64,000 nucleotides of DNA from Nocardiopsis sp. FR4. Lineage in GTDB: Bacteria; Actinomycetota; Actinomycetes; Streptosporangiales; Streptosporangiaceae. Position 1 is the first letter of the stretch. Each line of letters begins with the position of its first letter. Both the position numbers and the translations under genes were made by a program. Below are positions 9,719 through 20,433 of this stretch, in pieces. The notes beneath the pieces were generated by a model. That model made no database searches and was not told the DNA's origin. It worked only from the letters and a program-made list of their open reading frames with translations. Location: positions 187,240 through 251,239 of the forward strand of contig NZ_ML776454.1 of assembly GCF_009830945.1 (NCBI RefSeq). The letters are read 5' to 3'.

Positions 9719-9794
9719 GACACTCCGCGCCCGGCGGTCGGACCCGGACCCCCACTGACGCGGACATGTCCAGCGCGCGGCCGACCGGAAGGGG

Positions 9795-10202
9795 CTACTC
9801 CTCGCCCTCCTGGCGACGGCGCCAACGCTCCTCGAAACGGTTCATCATGCCGGGACGGCTTCCGCCCTTGCGCCTGGGCTTGGCCTCGGCGGCCGCGGCG
9901 GCGGCCTCGGCACCGCCCCCGGAGGCCCTGCGCCAGGCACTGGTGCCCCACAGGAAGCAGAGCAGCATGACGAGGAAGCCGAGGACGCTGATGGCGACCT
10001 GGGCGACTGTGGACTGGAGCATCAGCCCCGTCATCAGCAGAACCACGCCGACGACGAATCCGAGTCCGGCCTTGATGATCCAGCGCTTGTAATGGACCGC
10101 GGGGTTCGTTTGCCGAACGGTGTTCGCGAACTTCGGGTCCTCGGCATACAGCGCCCGCTCGATCTGGTCGAGCATGCGCTGCTCGTGTTCAGAGAGCGGC
10201 AC
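9795..10202 (-). CDS. DUF3040 membrane protein
   Basis: 135 residues. The opening LSEHEQRMLDQIERAL followed by a short helix and two adjacent membrane segments (about 48-88) is the DUF3040 pattern found throughout actinobacteria. The C-terminus is basic and Ala/Arg-rich. Function is unknown. The GTG start at 10202 lies 243 bases from polymerase IV, and the gap carries an inverted repeat (separate entry). Confidence 0.85.
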   Translation of the reverse strand: MPLSEHEQRMLDQIERALYAEDPKFANTVRQTNPAVHYKRWIIKAGLGFVVGVVLLMTGLMLQSTVAQVAISVLGFLVMLLCFLWGTSAWRRASGGGAEAAAAAAEAKPRRKGGSRPGMMNRFEERWRRRQEGEE

Positions 10203-10240
10203 GGCGCCTCCCTACGGCAGTCCCCGGTTGGGGTGACGGG

Positions 10241-10255
10241 TACTGATAAACAGTA
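10241..10255. promoter_or_regulatory. Inverted repeat upstream of the DUF3040 gene
   Basis: Five-base arms TACTG and CAGTA flank five central bases, 38 bases upstream of the DUF3040 start in an unusually AT-rich patch for this genome. It may be an operator or overlap the -10 region. No regulator gene is adjacent. Confidence 0.3.
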
Positions 10256-10445
10256 TCTTGGTCAGTGGTATGCCCAGAATACGGTGCGCTAGCGCCTGGT
10301 GGAAAGAAAAGCTGCGTGCGTACCTGACCCATGACGGCCACGATACCCGCGCGCTGTATCGGAAACACCGGCTTCCATGCCTCTCTTCCTACCTCACTCC
10401 GGGCCCTACTCCTGGAACGCTCCGGAGGCCCTGAAAGTTGCCGCA

Positions 10446-11732
10446 TCATACGTCGTTCTCGTCACGTTTGACCAACACTGCTGACTGTATCGCGCCTGGA
10501 CCGAAACGTGCCGTTACGCGGTCCATAACCCGTTCGACATCTCTCCATCCCGATTCCTCCTCCCCCAGCGCCAGCTGCCGGTGCGCCCGTTCGGCCGGGA
10601 TGACCCCCTCCACCCGCACACCCACCAGACGCAGCGGCACGCCGCGCAGTCCGGAGGCGGTGTAGAGCTCGCGTGCGACGGCACTGATCTCGCGGGCCAC
10701 GTCGGTGCTCTCGGGCAGGGTCCGCGACCGGGTGATGGTGGAGAAGTCGCCCCGGCGCAGCTTCAAGCTCACCGTGCGTCCCATCTGCCCGGAGGCCCTC
10801 AGACGCCGCGCCACCTTCTCCGACAGCCGCAGCAGCTCCCGGTCCACCACCTCCGGCTCGGCGACGTCCTCGTCGAAGGTCTCCTCCGAGCCCACGCTCT
10901 TGTCGGGGGTCTCGGGCACGACCGGGCTGGGGTCCACGCCCCGGGCCAGCTCGGCCAGCCGGGTCCCGGCCTTGGTACCCAGCTCCATGCGCAGCAGGTC
11001 CGGCTCCTGGCGGGCCAGCTGGCCGACCGTGCGCACGCCCAGCCTGGACAGGGTCTGCTCGGTGCGGTCCCCCACTCCGGGCAGCGCCCCGACCGGAAGC
11101 GGGTCCAGGAAGCCGCGCACGTGGGCGGTGGGGACCAGCAGCAGCCCGTCGGGCTTGCAGTGGGTGGAGGCGAGCTTGGCGGTGAAGCGGGTGGCGGCCA
11201 CGCCCACCGAGCACGTGAGGCGCTGCTCGGCGCGCACCCGTTCGCGGATCATCGCGGCGATGCGCACCGGACCGCCCAGACGGCGGCGCGCGCCGGACAC
11301 GTCCAGGAAGGCCTCATCCAGGGAGAGGGGCTGCACCAGCGGGGTCACCGAGCGCAGGATGTCCATGACCGCCTCCGACGCCTGGCGGTAGGCCCGCCCG
11401 TCGGGCGGGTAGACCAGGGCCTCGGGGCACAGGCGCATGGCCCGCGTCATGGGCATCGCCGAGTGCACGCCGCGGGCGCGGGCCAGGTAGTCGGCGGAGG
11501 AGACCACACCGCGCGGACCGGTACCGCCCACGATGACGGGGCGTCCGCGCGCCTCCGGGTGGCGCAGGCGCTCCACGCTCGCGAAGAACGCGTCCATGTC
11601 CAGGTGCAGGATGTGGCAGTCGGCGTCCGGGCCGGAGCCGTCCGCGGGGAAGTCGGCGCCCAGCGGCACGATGCCGCCCGGAGCGACCACGCCCCGCATC
11701 GCGGCACCACGTTCCAGTTGGCGTCGGCTCAT
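10446..11732 (-). CDS. dinB: DNA polymerase IV (Y-family translesion polymerase)
   Basis: 428 residues. The catalytic palm carries LDMDAFFASVE (first metal-binding Asp) and SLDEAFLDVSG (Asp-Glu pair); the thumb helix-hairpin-helix region (GVGDRTEQTLSRLGV) and little-finger domain follow. The enzyme copies past damaged bases with low fidelity. A short N-terminal extension of about 28 residues precedes the palm. The C-terminus ends VLVKRDENDV without a clear beta-clamp peptide. ATG start at 11732. I see no LexA-type box immediately upstream, so SOS control is not evident. Confidence 0.93.
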   Translation of the reverse strand: MSRRQLERGAAMRGVVAPGGIVPLGADFPADGSGPDADCHILHLDMDAFFASVERLRHPEARGRPVIVGGTGPRGVVSSADYLARARGVHSAMPMTRAMRLCPEALVYPPDGRAYRQASEAVMDILRSVTPLVQPLSLDEAFLDVSGARRRLGGPVRIAAMIRERVRAEQRLTCSVGVAATRFTAKLASTHCKPDGLLLVPTAHVRGFLDPLPVGALPGVGDRTEQTLSRLGVRTVGQLARQEPDLLRMELGTKAGTRLAELARGVDPSPVVPETPDKSVGSEETFDEDVAEPEVVDRELLRLSEKVARRLRASGQMGRTVSLKLRRGDFSTITRSRTLPESTDVAREISAVARELYTASGLRGVPLRLVGVRVEGVIPAERAHRQLALGEEESGWRDVERVMDRVTARFGPGAIQSAVLVKRDENDV

Positions 11733-11804
11733 GGTGCCAGGTTATGCCCACGCCCGGACGCGGCCGCCCCGGAGAGGCGTGCTTCCCCCGGGGGCACCGG
11801 TGCC

Positions 11805-12569
11805 TCAGGCGCGGTGGGCGAGAACGTGCAGCTGGGTGGCGATCCCGATCAGCTCGGGGTGCTCGGCGGCGGCCCGCTCCAGCTCCACCAGGTGCTGCCT
11901 GGCGTGGGCGTCGCTCTCCCAGGCGTGCCCGGGCACCAGGTCGGCGAACACGCGGACCCCGCGCACGCTCCCGCCGGTCAGGCCCGCCCCGCCGACCAGC
12001 TCCAGGATCTGCTGGCGGGTGAACCGGCGCGGTGTGGGGTCGCCCGCGCCCCAGCGCCCCTCCGGATCGCCGAGCAGGGTGCGGGCGTCGGTCAGGTGTC
12101 CGGCGAGCGCCCGGTGCAGGGCACCGGCGACGGCGTTGGTCACCAGCAGGCTCACCGCGCCGCCCGGGCGGGTGATACCCACCACGTCGCGCAGCGCCGC
12201 GGCCGGATCCTCCACGTACTCCAGCACGTTGTGCACCAGCACGAGGTCGGCGCTGCCGGGCTCGAACAGGGCGGCCAGGTCGCGGGTCTCCCCCTGGACC
12301 CCGCGCACGACCACCTCCCGCTCGGCCGCGCGCCGCTCCAGCGCGGCGAGCGAGTCGGGGCTGGGCTCGACCACGGTGACCCGGTGGCCCAGCTCGGCGA
12401 GGGGGACGGCCGCGCCGCCGGTGCCGCCGCCCGCGTCGACGATCTCCAGGGAGCCGCCGTCCCCGAGACGGGCCAGCAGCCGTTCCAGGGCGTCCCACAC
12501 GACCGCGGTCCGCGCCGTGTTGGCCGCCCTGGTCGGACCGGTCACGGTCGCGCTGGTCCTGTCAGTCAC
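11805..12569 (-). CDS. Class I SAM-dependent methyltransferase
   Basis: 254 residues. Motif I is visible as IVDAGGGTGGAAVPLAELGH, followed by the acidic VVEPSP, and DLVLVHNVLEYVEDP forms motif II/III. It therefore has a Rossmann methyltransferase fold of the type-11 kind. I start it at the GTG at 12569, where a GAGGGG Shine-Dalgarno sits six bases away; longer readings run through nusB. A methyltransferase next to dinB is a recurring actinobacterial arrangement. The substrate cannot be read from sequence. Confidence 0.85.
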   Translation of the reverse strand: MTDRTSATVTGPTRAANTARTAVVWDALERLLARLGDGGSLEIVDAGGGTGGAAVPLAELGHRVTVVEPSPDSLAALERRAAEREVVVRGVQGETRDLAALFEPGSADLVLVHNVLEYVEDPAAALRDVVGITRPGGAVSLLVTNAVAGALHRALAGHLTDARTLLGDPEGRWGAGDPTPRRFTRQQILELVGGAGLTGGSVRGVRVFADLVPGHAWESDAHARQHLVELERAAAEHPELIGIATQLHVLAHRA

Positions 12570-12607
12570 CTGCGTCCCCTCAATCCGGGTCGCCCCCGCC
12601 GTCGGCG

Positions 12608-13021
12608 TCAGAGCGAGAGTGTCGACTTGTTCTCCATCAGCCTGGACAGGAGCCCGCTGACGAAGTTGGGCGACTCGTCGGTGGACAGCTCCTTGGCCAC
12701 CCCGACCGCCTCGGCGATGGCCACGCCGTCCGGGATGTCCTCGGCCCACAGGAGCTCGTAGGCTCCCATCCGCAGGATGTTGCGGTCCACGACGGGCATC
12801 CGCTCCAGGGTCCAGCCGATGGCGTAGGCGTCCAGGAGTTCGTCGATGCGCCCGCGCCGCTCGTCGACCGAACGGGCCAGGCTCTCGGTGAACTCGTTGA
12901 TCGGCGGTTCGGGCTGGGCCCGGCGGCGTCTGATGACGTCCTCGACCGAGGTGCCGCGCACCTCGGCCTCGTAGAGGACCTCGACCGCGCGCCGCCGCGC
13001 CTTGCGCCGTGATCCGTGCAT
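12608..13021 (-). CDS. nusB: Transcription antitermination factor NusB
   Basis: 137 residues, all-helical NusB fold. The opening SRRKARRRAVEVLYEAEVRG and the later NILRMGAYELLW are characteristic. NusB with NusE (S10) binds boxA RNA and supports antitermination on rRNA operons. Its ATG overlaps the efp TGA by one base, so the genes are coupled. Confidence 0.95.
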   Translation of the reverse strand: MHGSRRKARRRAVEVLYEAEVRGTSVEDVIRRRRAQPEPPINEFTESLARSVDERRGRIDELLDAYAIGWTLERMPVVDRNILRMGAYELLWAEDIPDGVAIAEAVGVAKELSTDESPNFVSGLLSRLMENKSTLSL

Positions 13022-13584
13022 CAGTTGACTCGCCCGAGGTAGTCACCCGTGCGGGTGTCGACCTTGACGCGCTCGCCGGTGGTGATGAACAGGGGCACCT
13101 GGATGGTGGCGCCGGTCTGGACGGTGGCGGGCTTGGTGCCGCCGGTGGAGCGGTCGCCCTGCACGCCCGGGTCGGTCTGGGTGATCTCCAGCTCGACCGA
13201 GGGGGGCAGCTCGACGTAGAGCGGGTTGCCCTCGTTGGTGGCCACCGTGACCCTGGTGTTCTCCAGGAGGAAGTTCTTGTCGTCGCCGACGACCGCGTCC
13301 GGGACCGGGATCTGGTCGTAGGTCTGGGTGTCCATGAAGATGAAGGACTCCCCGTCGTTGTAGAGGTACTCCATCTCGCGGCGGTCGACGTTGGCGAACT
13401 CGACCTTGGCGCCGGCGTTGAAGGTCTTGTCGACGATCTTGCCCGTGAGGACGTTCTTCAACTTGGTACGGACGAACGCGCCGCCCTTGCCCGGCTTGAC
13501 GTGCTGGAACTCCAGGACGTTCCAGAGAACGCCGCCGTCGAGCCGCAGGGTCGTACCGTTCTTGATGTCGTTCGTCGTGGCCAC
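13021..13584 (-). CDS. efp: Translation elongation factor P
   Basis: 187 residues, the usual EF-P length, with three OB-like domains. EF-P relieves ribosome stalling at polyproline. The loop that reaches the peptidyl transferase centre reads KPGKGGAF, with Lys at the tip; no EpmA/EpmB-type modification gene is nearby. The GTG start at 13584 gives [10 protein letters not shown], the canonical N-terminus; the reading frame upstream of it is not conserved. It is followed directly by nusB and preceded by a 145-base gap after aroB. Confidence 0.96.
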   Translation of the reverse strand: MATTNDIKNGTTLRLDGGVLWNVLEFQHVKPGKGGAFVRTKLKNVLTGKIVDKTFNAGAKVEFANVDRREMEYLYNDGESFIFMDTQTYDQIPVPDAVVGDDKNFLLENTRVTVATNEGNPLYVELPPSVELEITQTDPGVQGDRSTGGTKPATVQTGATIQVPLFITTGERVKVDTRTGDYLGRVN

Positions 13585-13729
13585 TTCGGTCGTCTCTCCC
13601 AGGGGTCTGACACGTCGGGAACCGGACCCTCGGGATCCGGTCGGTGGTCGGTGGGGCGGGGCGCGGGCACCCCGGGAAGTGTTGCCGGGCGCACCGGTGC
13701 GCACGCCGCCTGTGTGCAGTCTAGTGGCT

Positions 13730-15348
<1,619 letters not shown>

Positions 15349-15453
15349 GTTCTGCCTGCCTCGGAAATCCGTGGTCCGCCTCCGCGCGCGGAGGGGCACC
15401 GATGGGTTACGTGTGCCTCCTTGTCTAGCAGACAGCGCGTGCGGGCGGAGCGG

Positions 15454-16092
15454 TCACGTCCGCTCCGCGTGCAGCAGCACGACCGCGACCACCGTGGTCC
15501 ACGCCAGCCCCACACCCACCGAGAACCGCTGGAGGAGACCTGCCAGCTCCACGAACCCCGGCTCCTGCGCGAACCCGAGGCCCGCCAGGAGGAAGAGCGC
15601 GACGAAGGCGACCGCGCTGAGCGCGGAGTAGGCGGCGAGCCACCGCCTCCGGCCGCGCGCGAACCACCACGCGAAGGCCAGGCAGGCCAGCGGGATCCCC
15701 AGGAAGAACAGCACGGACGCGCCGTCGTGCGCGGCGCCCGCGGGGGTGTACACCAGCTCGTCGGGGGTGCCCGGGGGGTAGCCGCTCACGGGGTCGGTGG
15801 GGAACAGTCCGGCGCCGATCAGCCCGAGCCCGGCCGCGCCCAGCAGCCAGGGCTTGGCCCCCGCCCGCGAGGTCCTCCCCAGCTCACGCCGCACTCCGAC
15901 GGCGAAGGCGACCAAGAGCGCACCCGCGACAAGGAAGTTGGCGACCTGGACCCGCCCGGCCCCGGTCAGCGCCAACGAGCTGACGGGGTGGCGCAGCGGC
16001 AGGTAGTCGGGGCGCAGCGCACCCGCGACCGTGAACACCCCGACGAAGAGGGGGCCGGCGACAGCGCCGCACAACAGGAGCTTTCGGGACAT
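15454..16092 (-). CDS. DUF998 integral membrane protein
   Basis: 212 residues with about six hydrophobic segments across the whole length. The opening LLLCGAVAGPLFVGVFTVAG, the LRPDYLPLRHPVSSLAL loop and GLFPTDPVSGYPPGTP are characteristic of the DUF998 family. Function is unknown. The ATG at 16092 starts it; the reading frame upstream is a shadow of hemC. It lies between aroK and the divergent hemC, 234 bases away. Confidence 0.82.
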   Translation of the reverse strand: MSRKLLLCGAVAGPLFVGVFTVAGALRPDYLPLRHPVSSLALTGAGRVQVANFLVAGALLVAFAVGVRRELGRTSRAGAKPWLLGAAGLGLIGAGLFPTDPVSGYPPGTPDELVYTPAGAAHDGASVLFFLGIPLACLAFAWWFARGRRRWLAAYSALSAVAFVALFLLAGLGFAQEPGFVELAGLLQRFSVGVGLAWTTVVAVVLLHAERT

Positions 16093-16326
16093 GCTCGCCG
16101 CCTCCGCCGGGGGACTTTGGGCACACCACGATAGGGCGGGCCCCGCGCCCGTCGACCTCCCCCCGGGACGGGGCACCCGCGCCGATCGCATCGCCGCCGC
16201 GCCTGGCCCGGCGCGGCGGCGTTCCACCCCTGTCCCGCCATCGACGCGGACCACGCGCCACGCCTGGTCATCGCCGACCGTGGCATACCAGCCACACCGG
16301 CAGCCGCACACGAGTACCTTGAGCGC

Positions 16327-17274
16327 ATGCCCACCGACCGCCCTCCGCTGCGCATCGGCTCGCGTACCTCGCCCATGGCCATGGCCCAGGCCCGCCTCGT
16401 CCAGAACCTCATCGCCGAGGCCGCCGACGTCCCCGCCGAGATCGTCGGCGTCGAGACCTCCGGGGACCGGTGGACGGGTGACCTCGCCGAACTGGGCGGC
16501 AAGGGCGCCTTCCTCAAGGAGATCGACCGTCATCTGGTCATGGGCGGGATCGACATCGCGGTGCACGCCATGAAGGACGTTCCCGGCGACGTACCCGCGC
16601 CCGAGGGCACCGCGTTCGCCGCGTACCTGCCACGGGAGGACGTGCGCGACGTCCTGGTGGTGCGGGAGGGCTCGCCCTACGGATCGCTGGCGGAGATGCC
16701 GCCGGGCACCCGGATCGGCACATCCGCCGTGCGCCGGAAGGCGCAGCTGCTCAGGCACCGGCCGGACCTGCACGTGGACCGCCTGCGCGGAAACGTCAAC
16801 TCGCGCCTCTCCCGCATGGACTCGGAGGAGGGGTTCGAGGCGGTCATCCTCAACGCCTCCGGTCTGCACCGCGTGCGCCTGGAGCACCGAATCACCGAGT
16901 TCATCGCGCCCGAGATCATGACCCCGGCGGTCGGCTCCGGTGTCATCGGCGTCCGGTGCCGCACCGCCGACAGCCACATCGCCGGACTGCTGCGGCTGCT
17001 CGACGACCCCGAGACGCGCACCTGGGTCACCGCTGAGCGGACGATGCTGTCGGGACTCCAGGGGCACTGCAACTCCCCGATCGCCGGGCACTGCCACACC
17101 GCGGCGGACGGCCGGTTGTCCCTGGTCGGGAGCGTCTTCACCCATGAGGGCGAGCAGTTCGTCCAGGCCCACGCACGGGACGGCGTCGAGCGACCGGCCG
17201 AACTGGGCGCGTTCGTCGCCGCGACGCTCCTGCGCAAGGGCGCTCGCGGCGTCATCGACGGCATCCCCCACTAG
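16327..17274 (+). CDS. hemC: Porphobilinogen deaminase paralogue (hydroxymethylbilane synthase, HemC-like)
   Basis: 315 residues. HemC joins four porphobilinogens into hydroxymethylbilane. Conserved features: SRTSPMAMAQA near the N-terminus, IAVHAMKDVP with the catalytic Asp, GTSAVRRKAQL with paired Arg, and LRGNVNSRL. The cofactor loop is unusual: QGHCNSPIAGHC replaces the common GGCxxP, though a Cys that could hold the dipyrromethane cofactor remains. No other haem gene is near. From memory some streptomycetes carry two HemC types; this looks like the second. It may be a functional isozyme or serve another tetrapyrrole route. Confidence 0.85.
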   Translation: MPTDRPPLRIGSRTSPMAMAQARLVQNLIAEAADVPAEIVGVETSGDRWTGDLAELGGKGAFLKEIDRHLVMGGIDIAVHAMKDVPGDVPAPEGTAFAAYLPREDVRDVLVVREGSPYGSLAEMPPGTRIGTSAVRRKAQLLRHRPDLHVDRLRGNVNSRLSRMDSEEGFEAVILNASGLHRVRLEHRITEFIAPEIMTPAVGSGVIGVRCRTADSHIAGLLRLLDDPETRTWVTAERTMLSGLQGHCNSPIAGHCHTAADGRLSLVGSVFTHEGEQFVQAHARDGVERPAELGAFVAATLLRKGARGVIDGIPH

Positions 17275-17373
17275 GCGTCAGGGCACGGCGGGGCACCCCG
17301 TTCCGCACAGGGCGGGGGCGTTCGGGCCGGGATGTCCCCGCAGGCGCGGGGAGCACTCCTGAACTGCTGCCCT

Positions 17374-17412
17374 GGCCGCTGGGAGGCCGGTTTTCCTGGC
17401 CTCCCAGCGGCC
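17374..17412. terminator. Bidirectional terminator between hemC and aroC
   Basis: Perfect 15-base arms (17374-17388 and 17398-17412) with a short loop that contains TTTT. It separates the convergent hemC and aroC genes. Confidence 0.8.
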
Positions 17413-17424
17413 GGAGAGCGGGGC

Positions 17425-18606
17425 TCAGCGGATGGTCAGCGAGTCCAGGTAGCCCTGGAGGTTGCGCGCGGTCTCGGCGACCGAGTCGCCGCCGAACTTC
17501 TCGATCGCGGCCTCGGCGACCACCAGGGCCACCATGGCCTCGGCCACCACACCGGCGGCCGGGACGGCGGTGACGTCGCTGCGCTGGTGGTGGGCCTGGG
17601 CGGGCTCGCCGGTCTCGGTGTCGATCGTGTCCAGGGCCTTGGGCACGGTGGCGATCGGCTTCATGGCGGCGCGCACCCGCAGCGGGTCACCGGTACTCAT
17701 GCCGCCCTCGACTCCGCCGGCGCGGTTGGTGCGGCGGCGCACGCCGTCGGGACCGGGCTCGATCTCGTCGTGGGCCGCCGAGCCCCGGCGGGCGGCGGTG
17801 CGGAAGCCGTCACCGACCTCCACGCCCTTGATCGCCTGGATGCCCATGAGCGCACCGGCCAGGCGCGCGTCCAGGCGCCGGTCCCAGTGCACGTGGCTGC
17901 CCAGGCCGGGCGGCAGACCGTAGGCCAAGACCTCGACGACGCCGCCGAGGGTGTCACCGGACTTCTTGGTGTCGTCGATCTCCTCGACCATGCGGGCGCT
18001 GGTCTGGGAGTCGAAGCAGCGCACCGGGTCGGCGTCGATCGCGGCCAGGTCGGCCGGGGCCGGTTCGGGCGCGTCCTCGGGGACGGCCACGGTTCCCATG
18101 GAGACCACGTGGCTCAGGATCTCCACGCCCAGGGCCTGGCGGCAGAACTGGCGGGCCACCTCGCCGATCGCGACGCGGGCCGCGGTCTCGCGGGCGCTGG
18201 CGCGCTCCAGGATCGGACGCGACTCCTCGTGGCCGTACTTCTGCATGCCGACCAGGTCCGCGTGACCGGGGCGGGGCCGGGTGAGCGGCGCGTTGCGCGC
18301 CACGCCGTCCAGTTCCTCGGCGGGAACCGGGTCGGGCGACATCACCTTCTCCCATTTGGGCCACTCGGTGTTCCCGACCTCGACCGCGACCGGCCCTCCC
18401 TGGGTCCGGCCGTGGCGAATGCCTCCGATGACGGAGACCTGGTCCTTCTCGAACTTCATCCGGGCACCACGGCCGTACCCGGCGCGGCGGCGGAGCAGCG
18501 CGGCGGCGATGTCGTCAGAGGTGACGGACACACCGGCCGGGAGGCCCTCCAGAATCGCGACGAGTGCGGGTCCGTGGGACTCCCCCGCGGTCAGCCAACG
18601 CAACAT
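17425..18606 (-). CDS. aroC: Chorismate synthase
   Basis: 393 residues. Last step of the shikimate pathway: EPSP to chorismate with reduced FMN. The signatures [26 protein letters not shown] and [12 protein letters not shown] are present. The ATG at 18606 has GGGAGG nine bases upstream. It follows the prepilin peptidase gene by 51 bases on the same strand. The aroK-aroB pair lies 2.1 kb further on. Confidence 0.96.
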   Translation of the reverse strand: MLRWLTAGESHGPALVAILEGLPAGVSVTSDDIAAALLRRRAGYGRGARMKFEKDQVSVIGGIRHGRTQGGPVAVEVGNTEWPKWEKVMSPDPVPAEELDGVARNAPLTRPRPGHADLVGMQKYGHEESRPILERASARETAARVAIGEVARQFCRQALGVEILSHVVSMGTVAVPEDAPEPAPADLAAIDADPVRCFDSQTSARMVEEIDDTKKSGDTLGGVVEVLAYGLPPGLGSHVHWDRRLDARLAGALMGIQAIKGVEVGDGFRTAARRGSAAHDEIEPGPDGVRRRTNRAGGVEGGMSTGDPLRVRAAMKPIATVPKALDTIDTETGEPAQAHHQRSDVTAVPAAGVVAEAMVALVVAEAAIEKFGGDSVAETARNLQGYLDSLTIR

Positions 18607-18657
18607 GTGCACAATCCTCCCACGGATCGGCGGGTGGCGACGCATCCGGGTGCGCGG

Positions 18658-19584
18658 TTAGGGGAGCAGGGGCTGCCCGGCCAGGACGGTGGCGAGGGTG
18701 GCGGCGAGCATGAAGGGACCGAGCGGGAAGGGGTCGCGTCGGGTGAGCCGCCGCAGGGCCATGAGGACCAGCCCGACCAGGGAGAAGGCCGCGAAGGCCC
18801 AGAAGACGGAGACCAGGGCGCCCAGGGGGCCCGCCGCCCAGCCGGTGTACAGGCCGGTGAGCCCGGAGAGTTTGACGTCGCCGAACCCGAGCCCGGTGCC
18901 GTTGACCCGCCACAGCAGCCAGTACAGCACCGTGACCAGGGCCATTCCCAACAGCGCGTCCCCGGCCCGGTCGAGGTCGGGACCCTCGGGGGGCAGGAGC
19001 ACGGCCGCGCCGATCAGCAGCGCTGTCACCGCGTAGGAGGGCGCGACGACGGCGTCGGGCAGGCGCATGACCCGCACGTCGATGGCGGAGAGCAGCACCC
19101 CCAGGGCGACCAGCCAGAGCAGGGCGAGGAGGCTGAAGGGACACCAGTGCGGCTGCGGTACGGCCCACAGGCCCACGCACCCGAACAGGGCGGCGGTGAC
19201 CGCGGTGACCGCGGGGTCGGAGCGGATGACCTGCTCGCAGTGGGGGCAGGCCCCGCGTCTTCGGAAGGTGCGGGCCTCCACGGCGGGGAACCAGCGCAGG
19301 AAGCGGAGTTCGGCGCGGCACTGGGGGCAGCGGGGCGGCGGCGGCCCCTCGTCGTACTCGGGGAAGGCGGGACCGGCGGCGGTGTCCGCGGGTTCCTCGG
19401 GGGGCCGGGCCCGACGCCGGGGCGCGGCGAGCGAGCCGCGCGGCCCGGGGGAGGGCGCCGGTCCGAAGAGGTGGACGAGACGGCCGTTGAGCTGGCCCAC
19501 CACCGCGCCGAGCAGGATGAGCAGGACGGCGACGAGGATCGTCCACAGGTGCGGTCCGAGCACGAGGGCGGAGGGGGTGGGCAT
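18658..19584 (-). CDS. Prepilin peptidase (A24 family)
   Basis: 308 residues. Membrane aspartyl protease that cleaves, and may methylate, type IV pilin-like precursors. After a first membrane helix (about 13-33) there is a cytoplasmic loop with two zinc-type pairs, CPQC and CPHC, and then about seven helices. The catalytic Asp residues are in DVRVMRLPD and in the GFGD motif. An Asp/Pro-rich insert precedes the Cys region. No pilin or Flp/Tad genes lie nearby. It may be co-transcribed with aroC, an arrangement seen in other actinomycetes. Confidence 0.88.
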   Translation of the reverse strand: MPTPSALVLGPHLWTILVAVLLILLGAVVGQLNGRLVHLFGPAPSPGPRGSLAAPRRRARPPEEPADTAAGPAFPEYDEGPPPPRCPQCRAELRFLRWFPAVEARTFRRRGACPHCEQVIRSDPAVTAVTAALFGCVGLWAVPQPHWCPFSLLALLWLVALGVLLSAIDVRVMRLPDAVVAPSYAVTALLIGAAVLLPPEGPDLDRAGDALLGMALVTVLYWLLWRVNGTGLGFGDVKLSGLTGLYTGWAAGPLGALVSVFWAFAAFSLVGLVLMALRRLTRRDPFPLGPFMLAATLATVLAGQPLLP

Positions 19585-19660
19585 GGTGGGAAGTTATCTG
19601 TTGGCGGCCCTCCGCGACACCGGCGGGTCCCGCCTGTGGACGAACCCGGTGACCCCGCCC

Positions 19661-20380
19661 CTATCCCCGGGCGGAGTCGTCGTCGCGGTGGGCGCGCACG
19701 ACCGCGCTCAGCTCGATCCCCCCGGGCAGGACGTGCCGCAGTTCCTCGGTGAGCCGCGCGGCCACGCGGCGCAGGACCGCGTCGTCGCGTTCCTCCAGTT
19801 CGAGGCGGATGCCGATCTCGCCGCGCTCGGAGGGGTGGATGCGCACCCTCTCGATGCCGAACTCGGTGTGCGTCACCCGGTAGATGAGCGCCAGGACCTG
19901 CGGGTCGTCCTTGGGCTCGGGAACGCCGCCGGTCTCGGCGAGCAGGCTGAGGAAGCGGCCCTGGACGGTGTAGGGCACGGGGCCGGAGACGTCGATGACC
20001 AGGGCGTCCGCACCCTCCTCCACGGCCGCCCGGCAGGCGTCCCTGGCGGTGAAGGGCACCGGGCGGGCGTCCGGGCGCCAGCGGCGCACGGACTCCACCG
20101 AGGTGAAGGCCAGCACACCCCGGCGGCCGTCCTTGCCCGTCATGATCGGGACGGCGACCTCGCTGTGCTTGTCCTTGGTGAGCCCGCCGGCGCCCTGCTC
20201 CGTCTCGGTGGCCACGGCGACCACCGGGATGAGCACGCGGGATCCGCTGAGCACGGCCAGCACCTGGCGGTCGCCGGTCTTCCCCGAGGCGTGTTCGCGC
20301 AGGCGCGCCTCGACCTCGGGGTCGGCGCTGCCGTCGTCATCGCGGAAGTTCTGGGCACCGATGATGGATGGTCTGCTCAC
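19661..20380 (-). CDS. SseB-family protein
   Basis: 239 residues. The middle part, with DKHSEVAVPIMTGKDGRRGVLAFTSVESVRRW, is the N-terminal domain of the SseB family; a hydrophilic C-terminal half of about 110 residues follows. The protein looks cytoplasmic. SseB-family proteins have no agreed biochemical role in actinobacteria, though some sit near secretion genes. The GTG at 20380 is my preferred start; the Shine-Dalgarno is weak and a GTG two codons upstream is possible. Confidence 0.72.
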   Translation of the reverse strand: MSRPSIIGAQNFRDDDGSADPEVEARLREHASGKTGDRQVLAVLSGSRVLIPVVAVATETEQGAGGLTKDKHSEVAVPIMTGKDGRRGVLAFTSVESVRRWRPDARPVPFTARDACRAAVEEGADALVIDVSGPVPYTVQGRFLSLLAETGGVPEPKDDPQVLALIYRVTHTEFGIERVRIHPSERGEIGIRLELEERDDAVLRRVAARLTEELRHVLPGGIELSAVVRAHRDDDSARG

Positions 20381-20433
20381 GTGCACCGACTCTACCGGTG
20401 GGCGGCGGGGCGCGTGGCGCGTGCGCCGGGAGC

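Noticed and set aside
11733-11804. Possible SOS (LexA) control of DNA polymerase IV
   Set aside because: No GAAC-N4-GTTC-like box is visible before the start.
17332-19752. An 806-codon plus-strand frame opposite aroC and the prepilin peptidase
   Set aside because: Mirror-frame artefact of high third-position GC; no motif and no ribosome-binding site.
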